Assembly: GCF_030646845.1 (NCBI RefSeq)
Contig: NZ_JAUSLE010000041.1
Location: 1 to 38,507 of the forward strand
Source of the DNA: Rhodoferax sp.
Lineage (GTDB): Bacteria; Pseudomonadota; Gammaproteobacteria; Burkholderiales; Burkholderiaceae_C
Direction of reading: 5' to 3'
Length of the DNA: 38,507 nucleotides
Shown piece by piece: positions 1 to 8,657 of this stretch (its first letter is position 1; each line of letters opens with the position of its first letter). The notes below the pieces were generated by a model, which was not told where the DNA came from, made no database searches, and was given only the letters and a program-made list of their open reading frames with translations. The translations under genes and the position numbers were made by a program.

Positions 1-797
1 TCAGGCGCACGGCCGAGTCGGTCTTGTTGATGTGCTGGCCGCCGGCGCCGCTGGCGCGGAAGGTGTCGGTGCGCACGTCGGACGGGTTGATGTCGATCTC
101 GATCGAGTCGTCCACCTCCGGGTAGACAAACACGCTGGCAAAGCTGGTGTGACGCCCGCCCGAGGAGTCGAATGGCGACTTGCGCACCAGCCGGTGCACA
201 CCGGTCTCGGTACGCAGCAGGCCAAAGGCGTATTCACCCTCGATCTTGATGGTGGCGCCTTTGATGCCTGCGGTGTCGCCCGCGGTCTCGTCTTCGATGA
301 TCGTCTTGAAGCCCTTGCGCTCGGCATAGCGCAGGTACTGGCGCAGCAGCATGCTGGCCCAGTCACAGGCTTCGGTGCCACCGGCGCCGGCCTGAATGTC
401 CAGAAAGCAATTGAGCGGGTCGGCCGGGTTGTTGAACATGCGGCGGAACTCCAGCCCCTGGATGATCTCGGCGAGCTTGGCGGTCTCAAGCTCGATGGTC
501 AGCAGGCCGTTTTCGTCGCCTTCCTCTTTGGACATCTCGAACAACTCAAGGTTGTCGGCCAGTTCGGTGGAGAGGTTGTCGAGCGTGACGACGACACCGT
601 CCAGCGCTTTTTTCTCGCGGCCCAGCTCCTGGGCGCGTTTGGGGTCGTTCCAGACCGTAGGATCTTCGAGGGATGCGTTGACGGTTCTCAGCCGTTCTGC
701 TTTGGCAGGATAGTCAAAGATACCCCCGTAACTCTTGGGTGCGGGCGCTCAGATCGGAGAGTTGGGTGCCGATGAGGTTGATGCGTTCTGCTTCCAT
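1..797 (-). CDS. prfB: Peptide chain release factor 2 (RF2), 3' end cut by window
   Basis: RF2 reads UGA and UAA stop codons and triggers release of the finished peptide on the ribosome. About 265 residues are visible. The start ATG (795-797) opens a 27-codon frame ending in an in-frame TGA (714-716). Reading then continues in the +1 frame from GAC (713-715). The downstream part shows the SPF tripeptide that recognises the stop codon (in [10 protein letters not shown]) and the catalytic GGQ loop at 35-43 ([11 protein letters not shown]), just before the window edge cuts off roughly the last 100 residues. Upstream, AGGA sits a plausible distance before the ATG. The gene lies about 55 bp downstream of the alpha/beta hydrolase on the same strand. 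The frameshift is the conserved autoregulatory kind, not a broken gene. Confidence 0.97.
713..728 (-). promoter_or_regulatory. Programmed +1 frameshift site of prfB
   Basis: On the minus strand the sequence reads CGGGGGTATCTTTGAC. It has a Shine-Dalgarno-like GGGGG stretch, then the slippery CTT codon, then the in-frame stop TGA followed by C. The layout matches the classic RF2 site: when RF2 is scarce, the ribosome slips by +1 from CTT onto TTT and reads GAC. The frame before the site encodes 27 residues ending RGYL, and the +1 frame continues DYPAKAERL. Confidence 0.95.
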
Positions 798-817
798 GAT
801 GCGGGTCCTAAACAATT

Positions 818-833
818 GGGTTTCAAATAACCC
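818..833 (-). other. Weak hairpin between hydrolase gene and prfB
   Basis: A GGGTT/AACCC inverted repeat with a 6-nt loop lies between the hydrolase stop (853) and the prfB start (797). It has no clear T tract, so it is at best a weak or partial terminator. I assign no function. Confidence 0.25.
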
Positions 834-852
834 GCTATTTTCTCACGTTGGC

Positions 853-1755
853 TCAGGCAATAAAGCGCTCGATCAGCGCCGCCAGCTGTTCTGGCTGGTC
901 GTGGTGCATCATGTGGCCGGCCTCGGCAATCAGCTCAATGCGCACGTCGGGCACGGCTTTCAGCCGCTCGTGGTACTCCGCCAGGGAGTATTTGCCCTGC
1001 CACCACTGGTCCATGCTGTTGTCGCTGGCCTCGATCGCCAGCACCGGCATGCTGATCTCCTTGTAGATTTCCAGCACTTCATCCACCCGGTACAGCTGGG
1101 CGTTGGTGATCTTGTGGGCCGGGTTGCCCATGATCTCCCATCGGCCGTCGGCATTGGCGCGCGCCCAGAACTGGGCCAGCCACTCCGCCTTGTGTTGGTC
1201 CAGCCGCGGGTTGGTCCGCATGAGGCGGCGCGCCACACCCTCCACCGCGTCATAGGACTTGAGGTCCAGGTCGCCGGCGTGCAGCTTCTTCAGTTCATCC
1301 ATCCACTTGGCATAGCGGCCAGGGGCCTGCGCGGCGTGGGTGGCTGGCATGCCAAAGCCCTCCAGGTTCACCAGGCGGCGAATGCGCTCGGGTCGCACGC
1401 CGGCGTACAGCATCGCGACATTGCCGCCCATGCTGTGGCCCACCAGGTCCACCGCCTGGCCGGGGGCGTAGTGGTCGAGCAAAAAGTCGAGATCGGCCAG
1501 GTAGTCGGGAAACCAGTAGTTGTCGACCTGGCCCGAATCGGTGTCACCGTAGCCGCGCCAGTCGGGGGCGATGACGTAGCGGTCCTGAGCAAAGGCGTCC
1601 ACCACGAACTGGTAGGAGGCGGCCACGTCCATCCAGCCGTGCACCATCACCAGCGGCGGCTTGCCCGGCGTGGGCTCACCCCAGACGCGAACGTGGTACG
1701 AGAGATTGCGGATCGGGACGAATTCGCTGCGGGAGATTCTTTTGACTTGGTACAT
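853..1755 (-). CDS. Alpha/beta hydrolase
   Basis: An alpha/beta-hydrolase-fold enzyme of about 300 residues, probably cytoplasmic since no signal peptide is seen. The oxyanion-hole region reads VMVHGW, the nucleophile elbow is GHSMGG (serine nucleophile), and the C-terminal catalytic histidine lies in AGHMMHHDQPEQL. An Asp in EASDNSMDQ is a candidate catalytic acid. The substrate cannot be told from sequence; the family includes esterases, epoxide hydrolases and haloalkane dehalogenases. The start is uncertain. ATGs at 1782, 1767 and 1755 are all in frame and none has a good ribosome site. I chose 1755 (MYQVKRISRSEF) because conserved sequence begins just after it. The gene is divergent from the acyl-CoA synthetase with almost no spacing, so one promoter must lie inside the other gene. 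Confidence 0.85.
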   Translation of the reverse strand: MYQVKRISRSEFVPIRNLSYHVRVWGEPTPGKPPLVMVHGWMDVAASYQFVVDAFAQDRYVIAPDWRGYGDTDSGQVDNYWFPDYLADLDFLLDHYAPGQAVDLVGHSMGGNVAMLYAGVRPERIRRLVNLEGFGMPATHAAQAPGRYAKWMDELKKLHAGDLDLKSYDAVEGVARRLMRTNPRLDQHKAEWLAQFWARANADGRWEIMGNPAHKITNAQLYRVDEVLEIYKEISMPVLAIEASDNSMDQWWQGKYSLAEYHERLKAVPDVRIELIAEAGHMMHHDQPEQLAALIERFIA

Positions 1756-1780
1756 TTGACGAATCATAAGGAGACTCAGC

Positions 1781-3550
1781 ATGAGCGTCAGTCAAAAACG
1801 AGACAACTATTCGCAGCTGTACGGCAACTTTCAGTGGCTGGTGCCCGAGAAGTTCAACATTGCCCAGGCCTGCTGCGCGCGTTGGGCGGAATTGCCGGAT
1901 GCTACAAAAAGAGTAGCTATTCAGGCAATGGATACGGGGGGTAGAACCATTTTTTATACTTATGCTGAGCTGCAGCAACAGGCCAACCGCCTGTCGCGCG
2001 TGCTGGCGGTGCTGGGCGTGGGGCGCGGCGACCGCGTCGCCATCGTGATGCCGCAGCGCTTTGAGACCGCCGTGGCCTACATGGCGGTACTGCAAATGGG
2101 TGCGGTGGCCATGCCGCTGTCCATGCTGTTTGGTCCGGAAGCGCTGGAATACCGCTTGCATGACAGCGAGGCTGTGCTGGCCATCTGCGATGAAAGCTCG
2201 ATTGCCAGCGTGGGGACCATTCGCGAGAACTGCCCCCTGCTGCGCAGCGTGCTGGGGGTGGGCGGCGCCGCCGCCCAGGCGGACGTTGACTACGCCGACG
2301 CGCTCTCAAGGGTGACGCCCGAGTTTGCCCCCGCCGTGACCGATGCCGATGAAGCCGCCATCCTGATCTACACCAGTGGTACCACCGGCAACCCGAAAGG
2401 CGCGGTCATCCCGCACCGCGCGCTGATTGGCAACCTGACAGGCTTCGTCTGCAGCCAGAACTGGTTTGGTTTTGATGGCCGCGACAACGCGGCAACCGAC
2501 GCCGTCTTCTGGTCGCCGGCCGACTGGGCCTGGACCGGCGGCCTGATGGATGCGCTCTTGCCCACGCTCTACTTCGGTCGCCCCATCGTGGCCTTCAACG
2601 GCCGCTTCAGCCCGCAGGCAGCGCTGGAGTTGATGGGCAAGTTTGGCGTGACGCACACATTTCTGTTCCCCACGGCGCTCAAGGCGATGATGAAGGCCTA
2701 CCCCGGCACGGCCAGCGCCACGGTACGCCAGCAGTTCGGGCTGAAGCTGCAGGCCATCATGAGCGCGGGCGAGGCGGTGGGTGACGCGGTGTTTGACTAT
2801 TGCCAGAAGCAGCTCGGTGTGACGGTCAACGAGATGTTCGGCCAGACCGAAGTGAACTACATCGTTGGCAACTGCGCCATGAACGGCAATACCCAGGGTG
2901 GCCTGGGTTGGCCCGCCAAGCCGGGCAGCATGGGCAAGGGCTACCCCGGGCATCGCGTGGCGGTGATCGATGACGCGGGCAACGAATGCGCGGTGGGTGT
3001 GCCCGGCGATGTGGCGCTGAACCTTTTCGATGTGCACGGCCACCCCGACCCGATCTTCTTTCTGGGCTACTGGAAGAACGACAGCGCCACGCGCGACAAA
3101 TTCACCGGCAACTGGTGTCGCACCGGCGACCTGGCCACCCGCGATGCCGACGGCTACCTCTGGTACCAGGGCCGCTCGGACGACATATTCAAGGCTGCGG
3201 GCTATCGCATTGGCCCGGGCGAAATCGAGAACTGTCTGGTCAAGCACCCGGCCGTGGCCAATGCCGCCGTGGTGCCCAAGCCGGACAAGGAAAGGGGCGC
3301 GCTGGTCAAGGCCTATGTGGTTCTTGCTCCTGATTTTGTAGCTGCTCGCGCAGGCGGGACGGGGGCTGATGGCCAATTTGACTCAAATCTGGTGGCCGAG
3401 CTGCAAGCCCACGTCAAAGGCAAGCTGGCGCCCTACGAATACCCCAAGGAGATCGAGTTTGTCGACGCGCTGCCCATGACCACCACCGGCAAGGTGCAGC
3501 GGCGCGTGCTGCGCCTGCAGGAAGAAGAGCGGGCCAGATTGGCGGAGTAG
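1781..3550 (+). CDS. AMP-dependent acyl-CoA synthetase/ligase
   Basis: ANL-superfamily ligase (589 aa) that activates a carboxylic acid with ATP and loads it onto CoA. It shows the phosphate-binding motif IYTSGTTGNPKG (about residues 195-206), the FGQTEVN adenine/substrate motif (about 352), the hinge GRSDDIFKAAGYRIGPGEIE (about 463-482) and the C-terminal lysine region TTTGKVQRRVLR. Overall it resembles the medium-chain acyl-CoA synthetase group more than acetyl-CoA synthetase; the acid used is unknown. An AAGGAG ribosome site sits about 8 nt before the ATG. Two AT-rich stretches inside the gene (1898-1956 and 3324-3388) look like in-frame copies of a dispersed repeat; the second seems to add about 15 residues in the C-terminal domain. 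Confidence 0.92.
   Translation: MSVSQKRDNYSQLYGNFQWLVPEKFNIAQACCARWAELPDATKRVAIQAMDTGGRTIFYTYAELQQQANRLSRVLAVLGVGRGDRVAIVMPQRFETAVAYMAVLQMGAVAMPLSMLFGPEALEYRLHDSEAVLAICDESSIASVGTIRENCPLLRSVLGVGGAAAQADVDYADALSRVTPEFAPAVTDADEAAILIYTSGTTGNPKGAVIPHRALIGNLTGFVCSQNWFGFDGRDNAATDAVFWSPADWAWTGGLMDALLPTLYFGRPIVAFNGRFSPQAALELMGKFGVTHTFLFPTALKAMMKAYPGTASATVRQQFGLKLQAIMSAGEAVGDAVFDYCQKQLGVTVNEMFGQTEVNYIVGNCAMNGNTQGGLGWPAKPGSMGKGYPGHRVAVIDDAGNECAVGVPGDVALNLFDVHGHPDPIFFLGYWKNDSATRDKFTGNWCRTGDLATRDADGYLWYQGRSDDIFKAAGYRIGPGEIENCLVKHPAVANAAVVPKPDKERGALVKAYVVLAPDFVAARAGGTGADGQFDSNLVAELQAHVKGKLAPYEYPKEIEFVDALPMTTTGKVQRRVLRLQEEERARLAE
1898..1956 (+). repeat. Degenerate dispersed repeat inside acyl-CoA synthetase gene
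   Basis: The AT-rich stretch beginning GATGCTACAAAAAGAGTAGC resembles the left end of the repeat seen at 3324, 35264 and (reversed) 23021. It lies in frame, encoding part of RVAIQAMDTGGRTIF. This alignment position is natural for the family, so the resemblance may be partly chance. It is the weaker of the two copies in this gene. Confidence 0.35.
3324..3388 (+). repeat. Dispersed short repeat inserted in frame
   Basis: The stretch runs from TTGCTCCTGATTTTGTAGCT through GCTCGCG and ends GGCCAATTTGACTCAAAT. It aligns with the repeat at 23021-23086 (reverse complement) and the one in folC. It codes for VAARAGGTGADGQFDSN, lying between the usually adjacent VVLAP and LVAELQAHVK segments, so it appears to be an in-frame insertion tolerated in a surface loop. 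Confidence 0.6.
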
Positions 3551-3617
3551 CGAGCCCAAGCGCAAAGGCGGGGGAAAACGTAAACTCCGGGCTCCACAAA
3601 AACCACCAGCACCTGCC

Positions 3618-4688
3618 ATGACCATGAAAACCATCCAGCTCGGCCAGAGCGATCTGCATGTCACCCCCATCTGCCTGGGCACCATGACCTTTGGCGAGCA
3701 GGTGGACGAGCCCACGGCCCACGCCATTCTGGACCGCTCACTGGAGCGCGGCGTGAACTTCATCGACACGGCCGAAATGTATGCCGTGCCCCCGCGCGCC
3801 GAAACCTTCAACGCCACCGAAAAAATCATCGGCAACTGGCTGGCCAACAACCCCACGGCGCGCCAGAAGCTGGTGATTGCCACCAAAGTGGCCGGCCCCT
3901 CGCGCGCCATGCCCTGGATTCGCGGCGGCAGCCCGGACCTGACCGGCGCCGACATTGTTGCCGCCTGCGAGGGCAGCCTCAAGCGCCTGAAGACTGATGT
4001 GATTGACCTGTACCAGATCCACTGGCCGGTGCGCAATGTGCCGATGTTTGGCGGCGTGTACTTCGACCCGGCGAAAGACAGCAACGGCACGTCCATCCAC
4101 GCCCAGCTGGATGCCCTGCAAACGCTGGTCAAGGCCGGCAAGGTGCGTGCCGTGGGGCTGTCGAATGAGACGCCGTATGGCGTGCACGAGTTTGTGCGTC
4201 TGGCCGAGCAGCATGGTCTGCCACGCGTGGCCACGGTGCAGAACGCCTATTGCCTGCTGAACCGCACGTATGAGAACGGCCTGGACGAAAGCTGCCACCG
4301 CCTCGGCGTGTCGCTGCTGGCTTATTCGCCGCTCGCGTTTGGCCTGCTGACTGGCAAGTACGACGAATCAGGCCTGACCGGCCCGGGCGCGCCGATGAAT
4401 GCGCGCATCGCCAAGTTCGAGTCCACCCGCAAGCAGCGCTGGGGCCGGCCCGAGGCGCTGGCGGCCGCGCGCCGCTACAACGCGCTGGCCATTGAGAATG
4501 GCATGACGCCAACGCAGATGGCGCTGGCCTTCTGCTACACCAAGTGGCAGGTGACCAGCACCATCATTGGCGTCACGTCGGTGGCGCAGCTTGACGAAGA
4601 CCTGAATGCCTGGGGCACCACGCTCTCGCCCGAGCTGCTCAAACAAATCGATGCCATTCGCTGGGATGTGCGCGACCCGGCTTTGTGA
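3618..4688 (+). CDS. Aldo/keto reductase, Tas-like
   Basis: NADP(H)-dependent aldo/keto reductase of 356 aa with the TIM-barrel signature and full catalytic tetrad: D50 and Y55 in FIDTAEMYAVPPR, K90 in IATKV and H135 in YQIHWPV. The N-terminal half (LGTMTFGEQ, AEMYAVPPR, KVAGPSR) closely resembles E. coli Tas from memory, a protein of unclear physiological substrate. It follows the acyl-CoA synthetase by 67 bp on the same strand but the gap has no obvious terminator or strong promoter. The start is the first ATG of ATGACCATGAAA; the second, two codons later, is also possible. The physiological substrate is not visible from sequence. Confidence 0.93.
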   Translation: MTMKTIQLGQSDLHVTPICLGTMTFGEQVDEPTAHAILDRSLERGVNFIDTAEMYAVPPRAETFNATEKIIGNWLANNPTARQKLVIATKVAGPSRAMPWIRGGSPDLTGADIVAACEGSLKRLKTDVIDLYQIHWPVRNVPMFGGVYFDPAKDSNGTSIHAQLDALQTLVKAGKVRAVGLSNETPYGVHEFVRLAEQHGLPRVATVQNAYCLLNRTYENGLDESCHRLGVSLLAYSPLAFGLLTGKYDESGLTGPGAPMNARIAKFESTRKQRWGRPEALAAARRYNALAIENGMTPTQMALAFCYTKWQVTSTIIGVTSVAQLDEDLNAWGTTLSPELLKQIDAIRWDVRDPAL

Positions 4689-4701
4689 GATTTGTTTGAG
4701 C

Positions 4702-4770
4702 GGTGGGTGAGTCAACTTCGCGTCGACCCACCTCCAGACACCCTTGCCAACTGCCTCTTGCGAGGCAAGG
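4702..4770. other. Two hairpins between convergent genes
   Basis: Between the convergent aldo/keto reductase and the cysteine-repeat gene lie two inverted repeats: GGTGGGT/ACCCACC (4702-4732) and CCTTGCC/GGCAAGG (4742-4770). Neither has a T tract, so they are not classical intrinsic terminators. Their position right at the convergent gene ends suggests transcript 3'-end structures. Confidence 0.45.
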
Positions 4771-4771
4771 A

Positions 4772-5323
4772 TCAGTTCTTGCCGAACTTGGTCTTGGCGG
4801 CTGCGATGCAGCTGGTCTTGGCGTCGCCCGCCATGGCGTCACACTTCTCGACGGCCACCTTGTAGTCGGCGTCGCGCTTGTCTTCAGTGGCGTCCTTCTT
4901 GGCCTCTTTGATCTCCTTGCCCATCTTGGCATCTGCCAGCGCCTTGGTCTCTACGGCCTTGGCTTCCTTCACGCAAACGTCCTTGTCGTTGCCGGCCTTG
5001 TCGTCGCATTTTTCCTTGGCGACTTCATAGGCTGACTTGGCCTTGACCTCCATCAGCTTGGTCTGGTCCTTGGCCTTGCCGGTGTAGCTGTATTCCAGTT
5101 CGGCGCGTGCGACCTTCTCTTTGGCCTTGGCCTCTTCAACGCAGATGTCCTTGGCATTGGCGGCCAGCGGGGCGCACGCCGCCTTGTCGGCCTTGTAGTC
5201 CGCGCTGATGCGGGTCTTGCCAGCCTTGTAGTCATCCTTGGAAATATTGGCGGCCTGAGCCACTGGCAATGCCAGCAGGGCGGCAACGATGAGGGATGTC
5301 TTCAAATTGAAAATGTGGTTCAT
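4772..5323 (-). CDS. Secreted lysine/alanine-rich protein with three cysteine-pair repeats
   Basis: A 183-aa protein with a signal peptide (MNHIFNLKTSLIVAALLALP, cleavage likely after VAQA). The start at 5323 is set by GAGGA about 7 nt upstream; a longer in-frame ATG at 5359 would bury the signal peptide. The mature part is charged, Lys/Ala/Asp-rich and probably helical. It has three Cys pairs, C50/C61, C106/C117 and C161/C172, each exactly 11 apart and about 55 residues between pairs, each in a C-x10-C-x3-AK type motif. Related proteins in Burkholderiales are often labelled TolA-like or hypothetical because of low-complexity helices; no function is established that I know of. Each pair could form a disulfide in a helical hairpin in the periplasm. 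It has its own upstream region, so it is probably monocistronic. Confidence 0.8.
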   Translation of the reverse strand: MNHIFNLKTSLIVAALLALPVAQAANISKDDYKAGKTRISADYKADKAACAPLAANAKDICVEEAKAKEKVARAELEYSYTGKAKDQTKLMEVKAKSAYEVAKEKCDDKAGNDKDVCVKEAKAVETKALADAKMGKEIKEAKKDATEDKRDADYKVAVEKCDAMAGDAKTSCIAAAKTKFGKN

Positions 5324-5488
5324 AAAAATCCTCGAAAAGAATGAAAGATCGGTTTGCACCGGGCAGCGAATTGTGGAACAGCCGATGACACGGGAACAGG
5401 GGCAGGTATCCTGAATTGACGTAGTAAATATCCTACAAAGACAAGCTACCGCGGCCCGTGGTCAGCTGCTTTCACCGGCAATCCGACC

Positions 5489-6838
5489 CTAAGGTGCGGC
5501 GCTCACACGCCAGATGACATTGCCCACATCGTCGGCCACCAGCAGCGCGCCCCCCTTGTCAAGCGCCACACCCACCGGCCGGCCGAAGGCATGGCCGTCC
5601 TCACTGAGAAAGCCGGTCAACAGGTCGACCGGGGCACCGGCCGGCCGGCCGTCCTTGAATGGAACAAAGATCACCTTGTAACCACTGTGGGGGCGGCGAT
5701 TCCACGAGCCATGCTGGCCGATGAACATGCCGTTCGCAAAAATGGCCGGCAGCGAGGTGCCGCCCGAAAATGCCAAGCCCAGCGAGGCAGTGTGCGGCCC
5801 CAGGGCATAGTCAGGAAAGATCGCGCTGGCAACCAGCTCGGGGCGCTGCGGTTTCACGCGCTCGTCAAGGTGCTGGCCGAAGTAGCTGTAGGGCCAACCG
5901 TAGAAGCCGCCCTCGCGCACCGAGGTCATGTAGTCGGGCACCAGGTCGCTGCCCAGCTCGTCGCGCTCGTTCACGACCGTCCACAAGGCACCGCTGCGCG
6001 GCTCCCAGGCCAGCCCCACCGGGTTACGCAGGCCGGACGCAAAGATCCGGTGCGCACCGCTCGTGGTGTCGACCTCCCAGATGGCGGCACGCTGCGCCTC
6101 TGCGGCCATGCCGCGTTCGGCGACGTTGCTGTTGGAACCCACCGTCACATAGAGCTTGCGGCCGTCCGGGCTGGCCATGATGTTTTTGGTCCAGTGGTGA
6201 TTGATCGGGCCTCCTGGCAAGTCCACCAGCTTGACGCCGGGCGCGGTGATGCGCGTGTCACCGTCTGCGTAGGCAAAGCGAAGCACCGCGTCGGCATTGG
6301 CCACATACAGCGCGTTGCCAACCAGCGCCATACCGAAAGGCGAGTTCAGTCCCTCCAGCAGCACAGAGTGCAGGTCCGCCACCCCGTCCCCATTGGTATC
6401 GCGCAACAGGGTGATGCGGTTGGCACTGGGCACGCCCGCACCGGCCCTTTTCATCACAAGGCCTGTCAGCCAGGCCTTGATGCCCCCGGCGTCGTCGGGC
6501 TTGGGCGGCGCGTTGCTCTCCGCCACCAGCACGTCGCCGTTGGGAAGCACATGCAGCCAGCGCGGATGGTCCAGGCCGCTGGCGAACGCGTTCACGCGCG
6601 TGCCGGGTGCGCCCTGTGGCATGGCCCCGACCGCCCAGCCTTTGGCTGGCGCAATGTTCACGGTTGGAATCAGCGTGCGCTGTGGCGGCGGCAAAGTCGG
6701 CTGGGGGCCCATGCCGTCTGCGACCGGCAGCGTGGCCATCTCACCGCAGGCGGCAAGTACCAGCACCACCGCCCCCATCAGAGCGGCTGTCACGCGCGCT
6801 TGGCTCCGAATGACCACAGGCAGGGTTTGCGGGCGCAT
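5489..6838 (-). CDS. PQQ-type sugar (sorbosone) dehydrogenase-like lipoprotein
   Basis: A beta-propeller protein of the L-sorbosone/glucose dehydrogenase family (449 aa). The start at 6838 gives a lipoprotein signal: a hydrophobic stretch then LAAC, so the mature protein should be lipid-anchored facing the periplasm. Family motifs are [44 protein letters not shown] and GQHGSWNR. These proteins use pyrroloquinoline quinone and oxidise sugars or aldehydes, but many members have unknown substrates. No PQQ synthesis genes are in the window. The start lies 10 nt after the stop of the GGDEF-EAL gene, which places it last in the KaiC-like/kinase operon and is an unusual partnership. An ATG at 6958 extends upstream but overlaps the previous gene by over 100 nt. 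Confidence 0.85.
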   Translation of the reverse strand: MRPQTLPVVIRSQARVTAALMGAVVLVLAACGEMATLPVADGMGPQPTLPPPQRTLIPTVNIAPAKGWAVGAMPQGAPGTRVNAFASGLDHPRWLHVLPNGDVLVAESNAPPKPDDAGGIKAWLTGLVMKRAGAGVPSANRITLLRDTNGDGVADLHSVLLEGLNSPFGMALVGNALYVANADAVLRFAYADGDTRITAPGVKLVDLPGGPINHHWTKNIMASPDGRKLYVTVGSNSNVAERGMAAEAQRAAIWEVDTTSGAHRIFASGLRNPVGLAWEPRSGALWTVVNERDELGSDLVPDYMTSVREGGFYGWPYSYFGQHLDERVKPQRPELVASAIFPDYALGPHTASLGLAFSGGTSLPAIFANGMFIGQHGSWNRRPHSGYKVIFVPFKDGRPAGAPVDLLTGFLSEDGHAFGRPVGVALDKGGALLVADDVGNVIWRVSAAP

Positions 6839-6848
6839 GACCGGGATC

Positions 6849-8612
6849 TCAGTGTGGCATGGGCAGTGACAGCCCCGTGTGCAGCAAGGTGGCAAGCGCC
6901 TCTGCCGGCATGGGACGGCCGAAAAAATAGCCTTGCCCTTCATCACAATTCTGCGCACGCAAAAAGGCGTATTGTTCTGGCGTTTCCACGCCCTCCGCGA
7001 CGACGCGCTGCTTGAGACTTTTGCCCATGCTGATCACGGCGCTGACGATGATGGCATCGTCGGGGTTGGCACTTATCTGGTTGACAAATGACTGGTCAAT
7101 CTTCAGGGCATTGATCGGAAAGCGTCTGAGGTAACTCAGACTGGAGTAGCCGGTGCCGAAATCGTCAATCGCCAGCTTGACGCCCAGCTCGGCAATCTCA
7201 CTCAATACGCAGTCGTTCGACTCGGCGTCGCGCATCAGGACGCTTTCGGTCAGTTCGACTTCCAGCCAGTTCGACTCCAGGCCCGTGTCCGCCAGGGTTG
7301 CGCGCACGTTGTCGAGAAAATCCTTGGCCCGGAACTCGAGCGCGGAGGTGTTCACTGCCATGGTGATCGCTGGCAGGCCCGCCTGCAGCCAGGCCTGCGC
7401 CTGCAGACAGGCTTCGCGCAGCACCCAGCGGCCTATCGGCAGGATCAGGCCGCAGTCTTCGGCGATCGGCACAAACTCGGATGGCAACAGCAGCCCGCGT
7501 TGGGGATGCTGCCAGCGGATGAGCGCCTCGACCCCAACAATCGTTTCGCTCTGCAGGTTGATCTTGGGCTGGTAGTGCAGTACAAACTCATGCCGGTCCA
7601 GCGCCTGGCGCAGGCTGGCTTCGATGGACTGCCGCTGCACCGCCCGGGCATTCATCTGCGGCTCGAAAAATTTGAAATTATTGCGCCCGCTCTCCTTGGC
7701 GTGGTACATCGCCGTGTCCGCACTCTTCAGCATGCCATCCGCATCGTGAGCATCGTCGGGGTAAATGCTGATGCCGATACTCACGCTGATATGAAGATCG
7801 CTGCCATCGATGCGGTGTGGCAGTGCGAGCGCCGCCAGTATTTTTTGCGCGGAGAGCGCCGCGTCTTCGGCATGCTCAATGTAGGGCAATAACAGCACAA
7901 ACTCGTCGCCACCCTGTCGACTGACCGTGTCCGAGTGTCGCACGCAAGCCACCAGTCGCTGTGCCACTGACTTCAGGAGTTGGTCACCTACTGCATGGCC
8001 CAGGGAGTCATTGATGTGTTTGAAGCGATCCAGGTCCATGTAGATGACTGCCAGCTGGCGGCCTTGCCGGCGCGCCACCTCAATCGCCTGGCCCAGCCGG
8101 TCCGCCAGCAGCATTCGGTTCGGCAAATCGGTGAGCACATCGTGGTGCGCCAGATGATCCAGCTCGACTTTTGCCGCTTCGATTTCTTCAGCCAGTCGAT
8201 GGGCTTCCATGCTGGCGATGACCAGATTCGCATTGGCTTGCTGGAGCATATGTAGCTGGTCTTCAAAAACGGCGTGCGCCCTGACCGCCGTCCGCACGCC
8301 CTGTTCGCGCGACGTGGCAGCCCCCTCGCGCAGATGCGCTTCGTCTTCGCGTATCAGGGCCACGGCCTCGCGCCGGTCGGCTGCATCTTCACGTATGTCG
8401 ACAACACCTTCGCGCAACTCAGCCGCTTGTTCGCGCGCTGAGGCCGACTTTTCGCGACCCAGCATGAGCGCCTCTTCTTCAATGACCGCGCTCTCCCGCC
8501 GCGCCATACTCTCTTCGTGCGCCGCAAGTGCTGATCTGGCGGCGTGCTCGCTTTCGCCGCCCGCCTGACCTGGATCATTGCTGTCTGCTGCGCTGCCAAC
8601 TTCTTTGTCCAT
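6849..8612 (-). CDS. GGDEF-EAL cyclic-di-GMP protein with heptad-repeat N terminus
   Basis: A 587-aa soluble protein without membrane segments. Residues about 37-107 are ten heptads of the type xxREDAA, a predicted coiled coil. A helix with [15 protein letters not shown] (about 123-137) leads into a GGDEF domain with intact GGDEF (234-238) and inhibitory site RHSD (225-228). An EAL domain follows with EAL (362-364), ELTES (453-457) and DDFGTGYSS (483-491), then EGVETPEQ. Both active sites look intact, so it could make and degrade c-di-GMP. There is no sensor domain, so the coiled coil is the likely input. It follows the hybrid kinase by 45 nt with GGAGCG as ribosome site, and shares its N-terminal module with that kinase. 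Confidence 0.95.
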   Translation of the reverse strand: MDKEVGSAADSNDPGQAGGESEHAARSALAAHEESMARRESAVIEEEALMLGREKSASAREQAAELREGVVDIREDAADRREAVALIREDEAHLREGAATSREQGVRTAVRAHAVFEDQLHMLQQANANLVIASMEAHRLAEEIEAAKVELDHLAHHDVLTDLPNRMLLADRLGQAIEVARRQGRQLAVIYMDLDRFKHINDSLGHAVGDQLLKSVAQRLVACVRHSDTVSRQGGDEFVLLLPYIEHAEDAALSAQKILAALALPHRIDGSDLHISVSIGISIYPDDAHDADGMLKSADTAMYHAKESGRNNFKFFEPQMNARAVQRQSIEASLRQALDRHEFVLHYQPKINLQSETIVGVEALIRWQHPQRGLLLPSEFVPIAEDCGLILPIGRWVLREACLQAQAWLQAGLPAITMAVNTSALEFRAKDFLDNVRATLADTGLESNWLEVELTESVLMRDAESNDCVLSEIAELGVKLAIDDFGTGYSSLSYLRRFPINALKIDQSFVNQISANPDDAIIVSAVISMGKSLKQRVVAEGVETPEQYAFLRAQNCDEGQGYFFGRPMPAEALATLLHTGLSLPMPH

Positions 8613-8657
8613 TGCGATCGCTCCGTTACGTACCCGATCTTTGGTTGGCCACGGTAA

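Noticed and set aside
714..716. prfB as a pseudogene because of an internal stop
   Set aside because: The stop lies in the conserved programmed frameshift context and the rest of the frame is intact.
739..1944. 401-codon plus frame over the alpha/beta hydrolase
   Set aside because: The minus strand encodes a complete hydrolase with GHSMGG; the plus product is a His/Val-rich shadow.
5591..7015. 474-codon open frame opposite the sorbosone-dehydrogenase-like gene
   Set aside because: The opposite strand encodes a recognisable propeller protein with a lipobox; the product of this frame has no domain and reflects codon bias.
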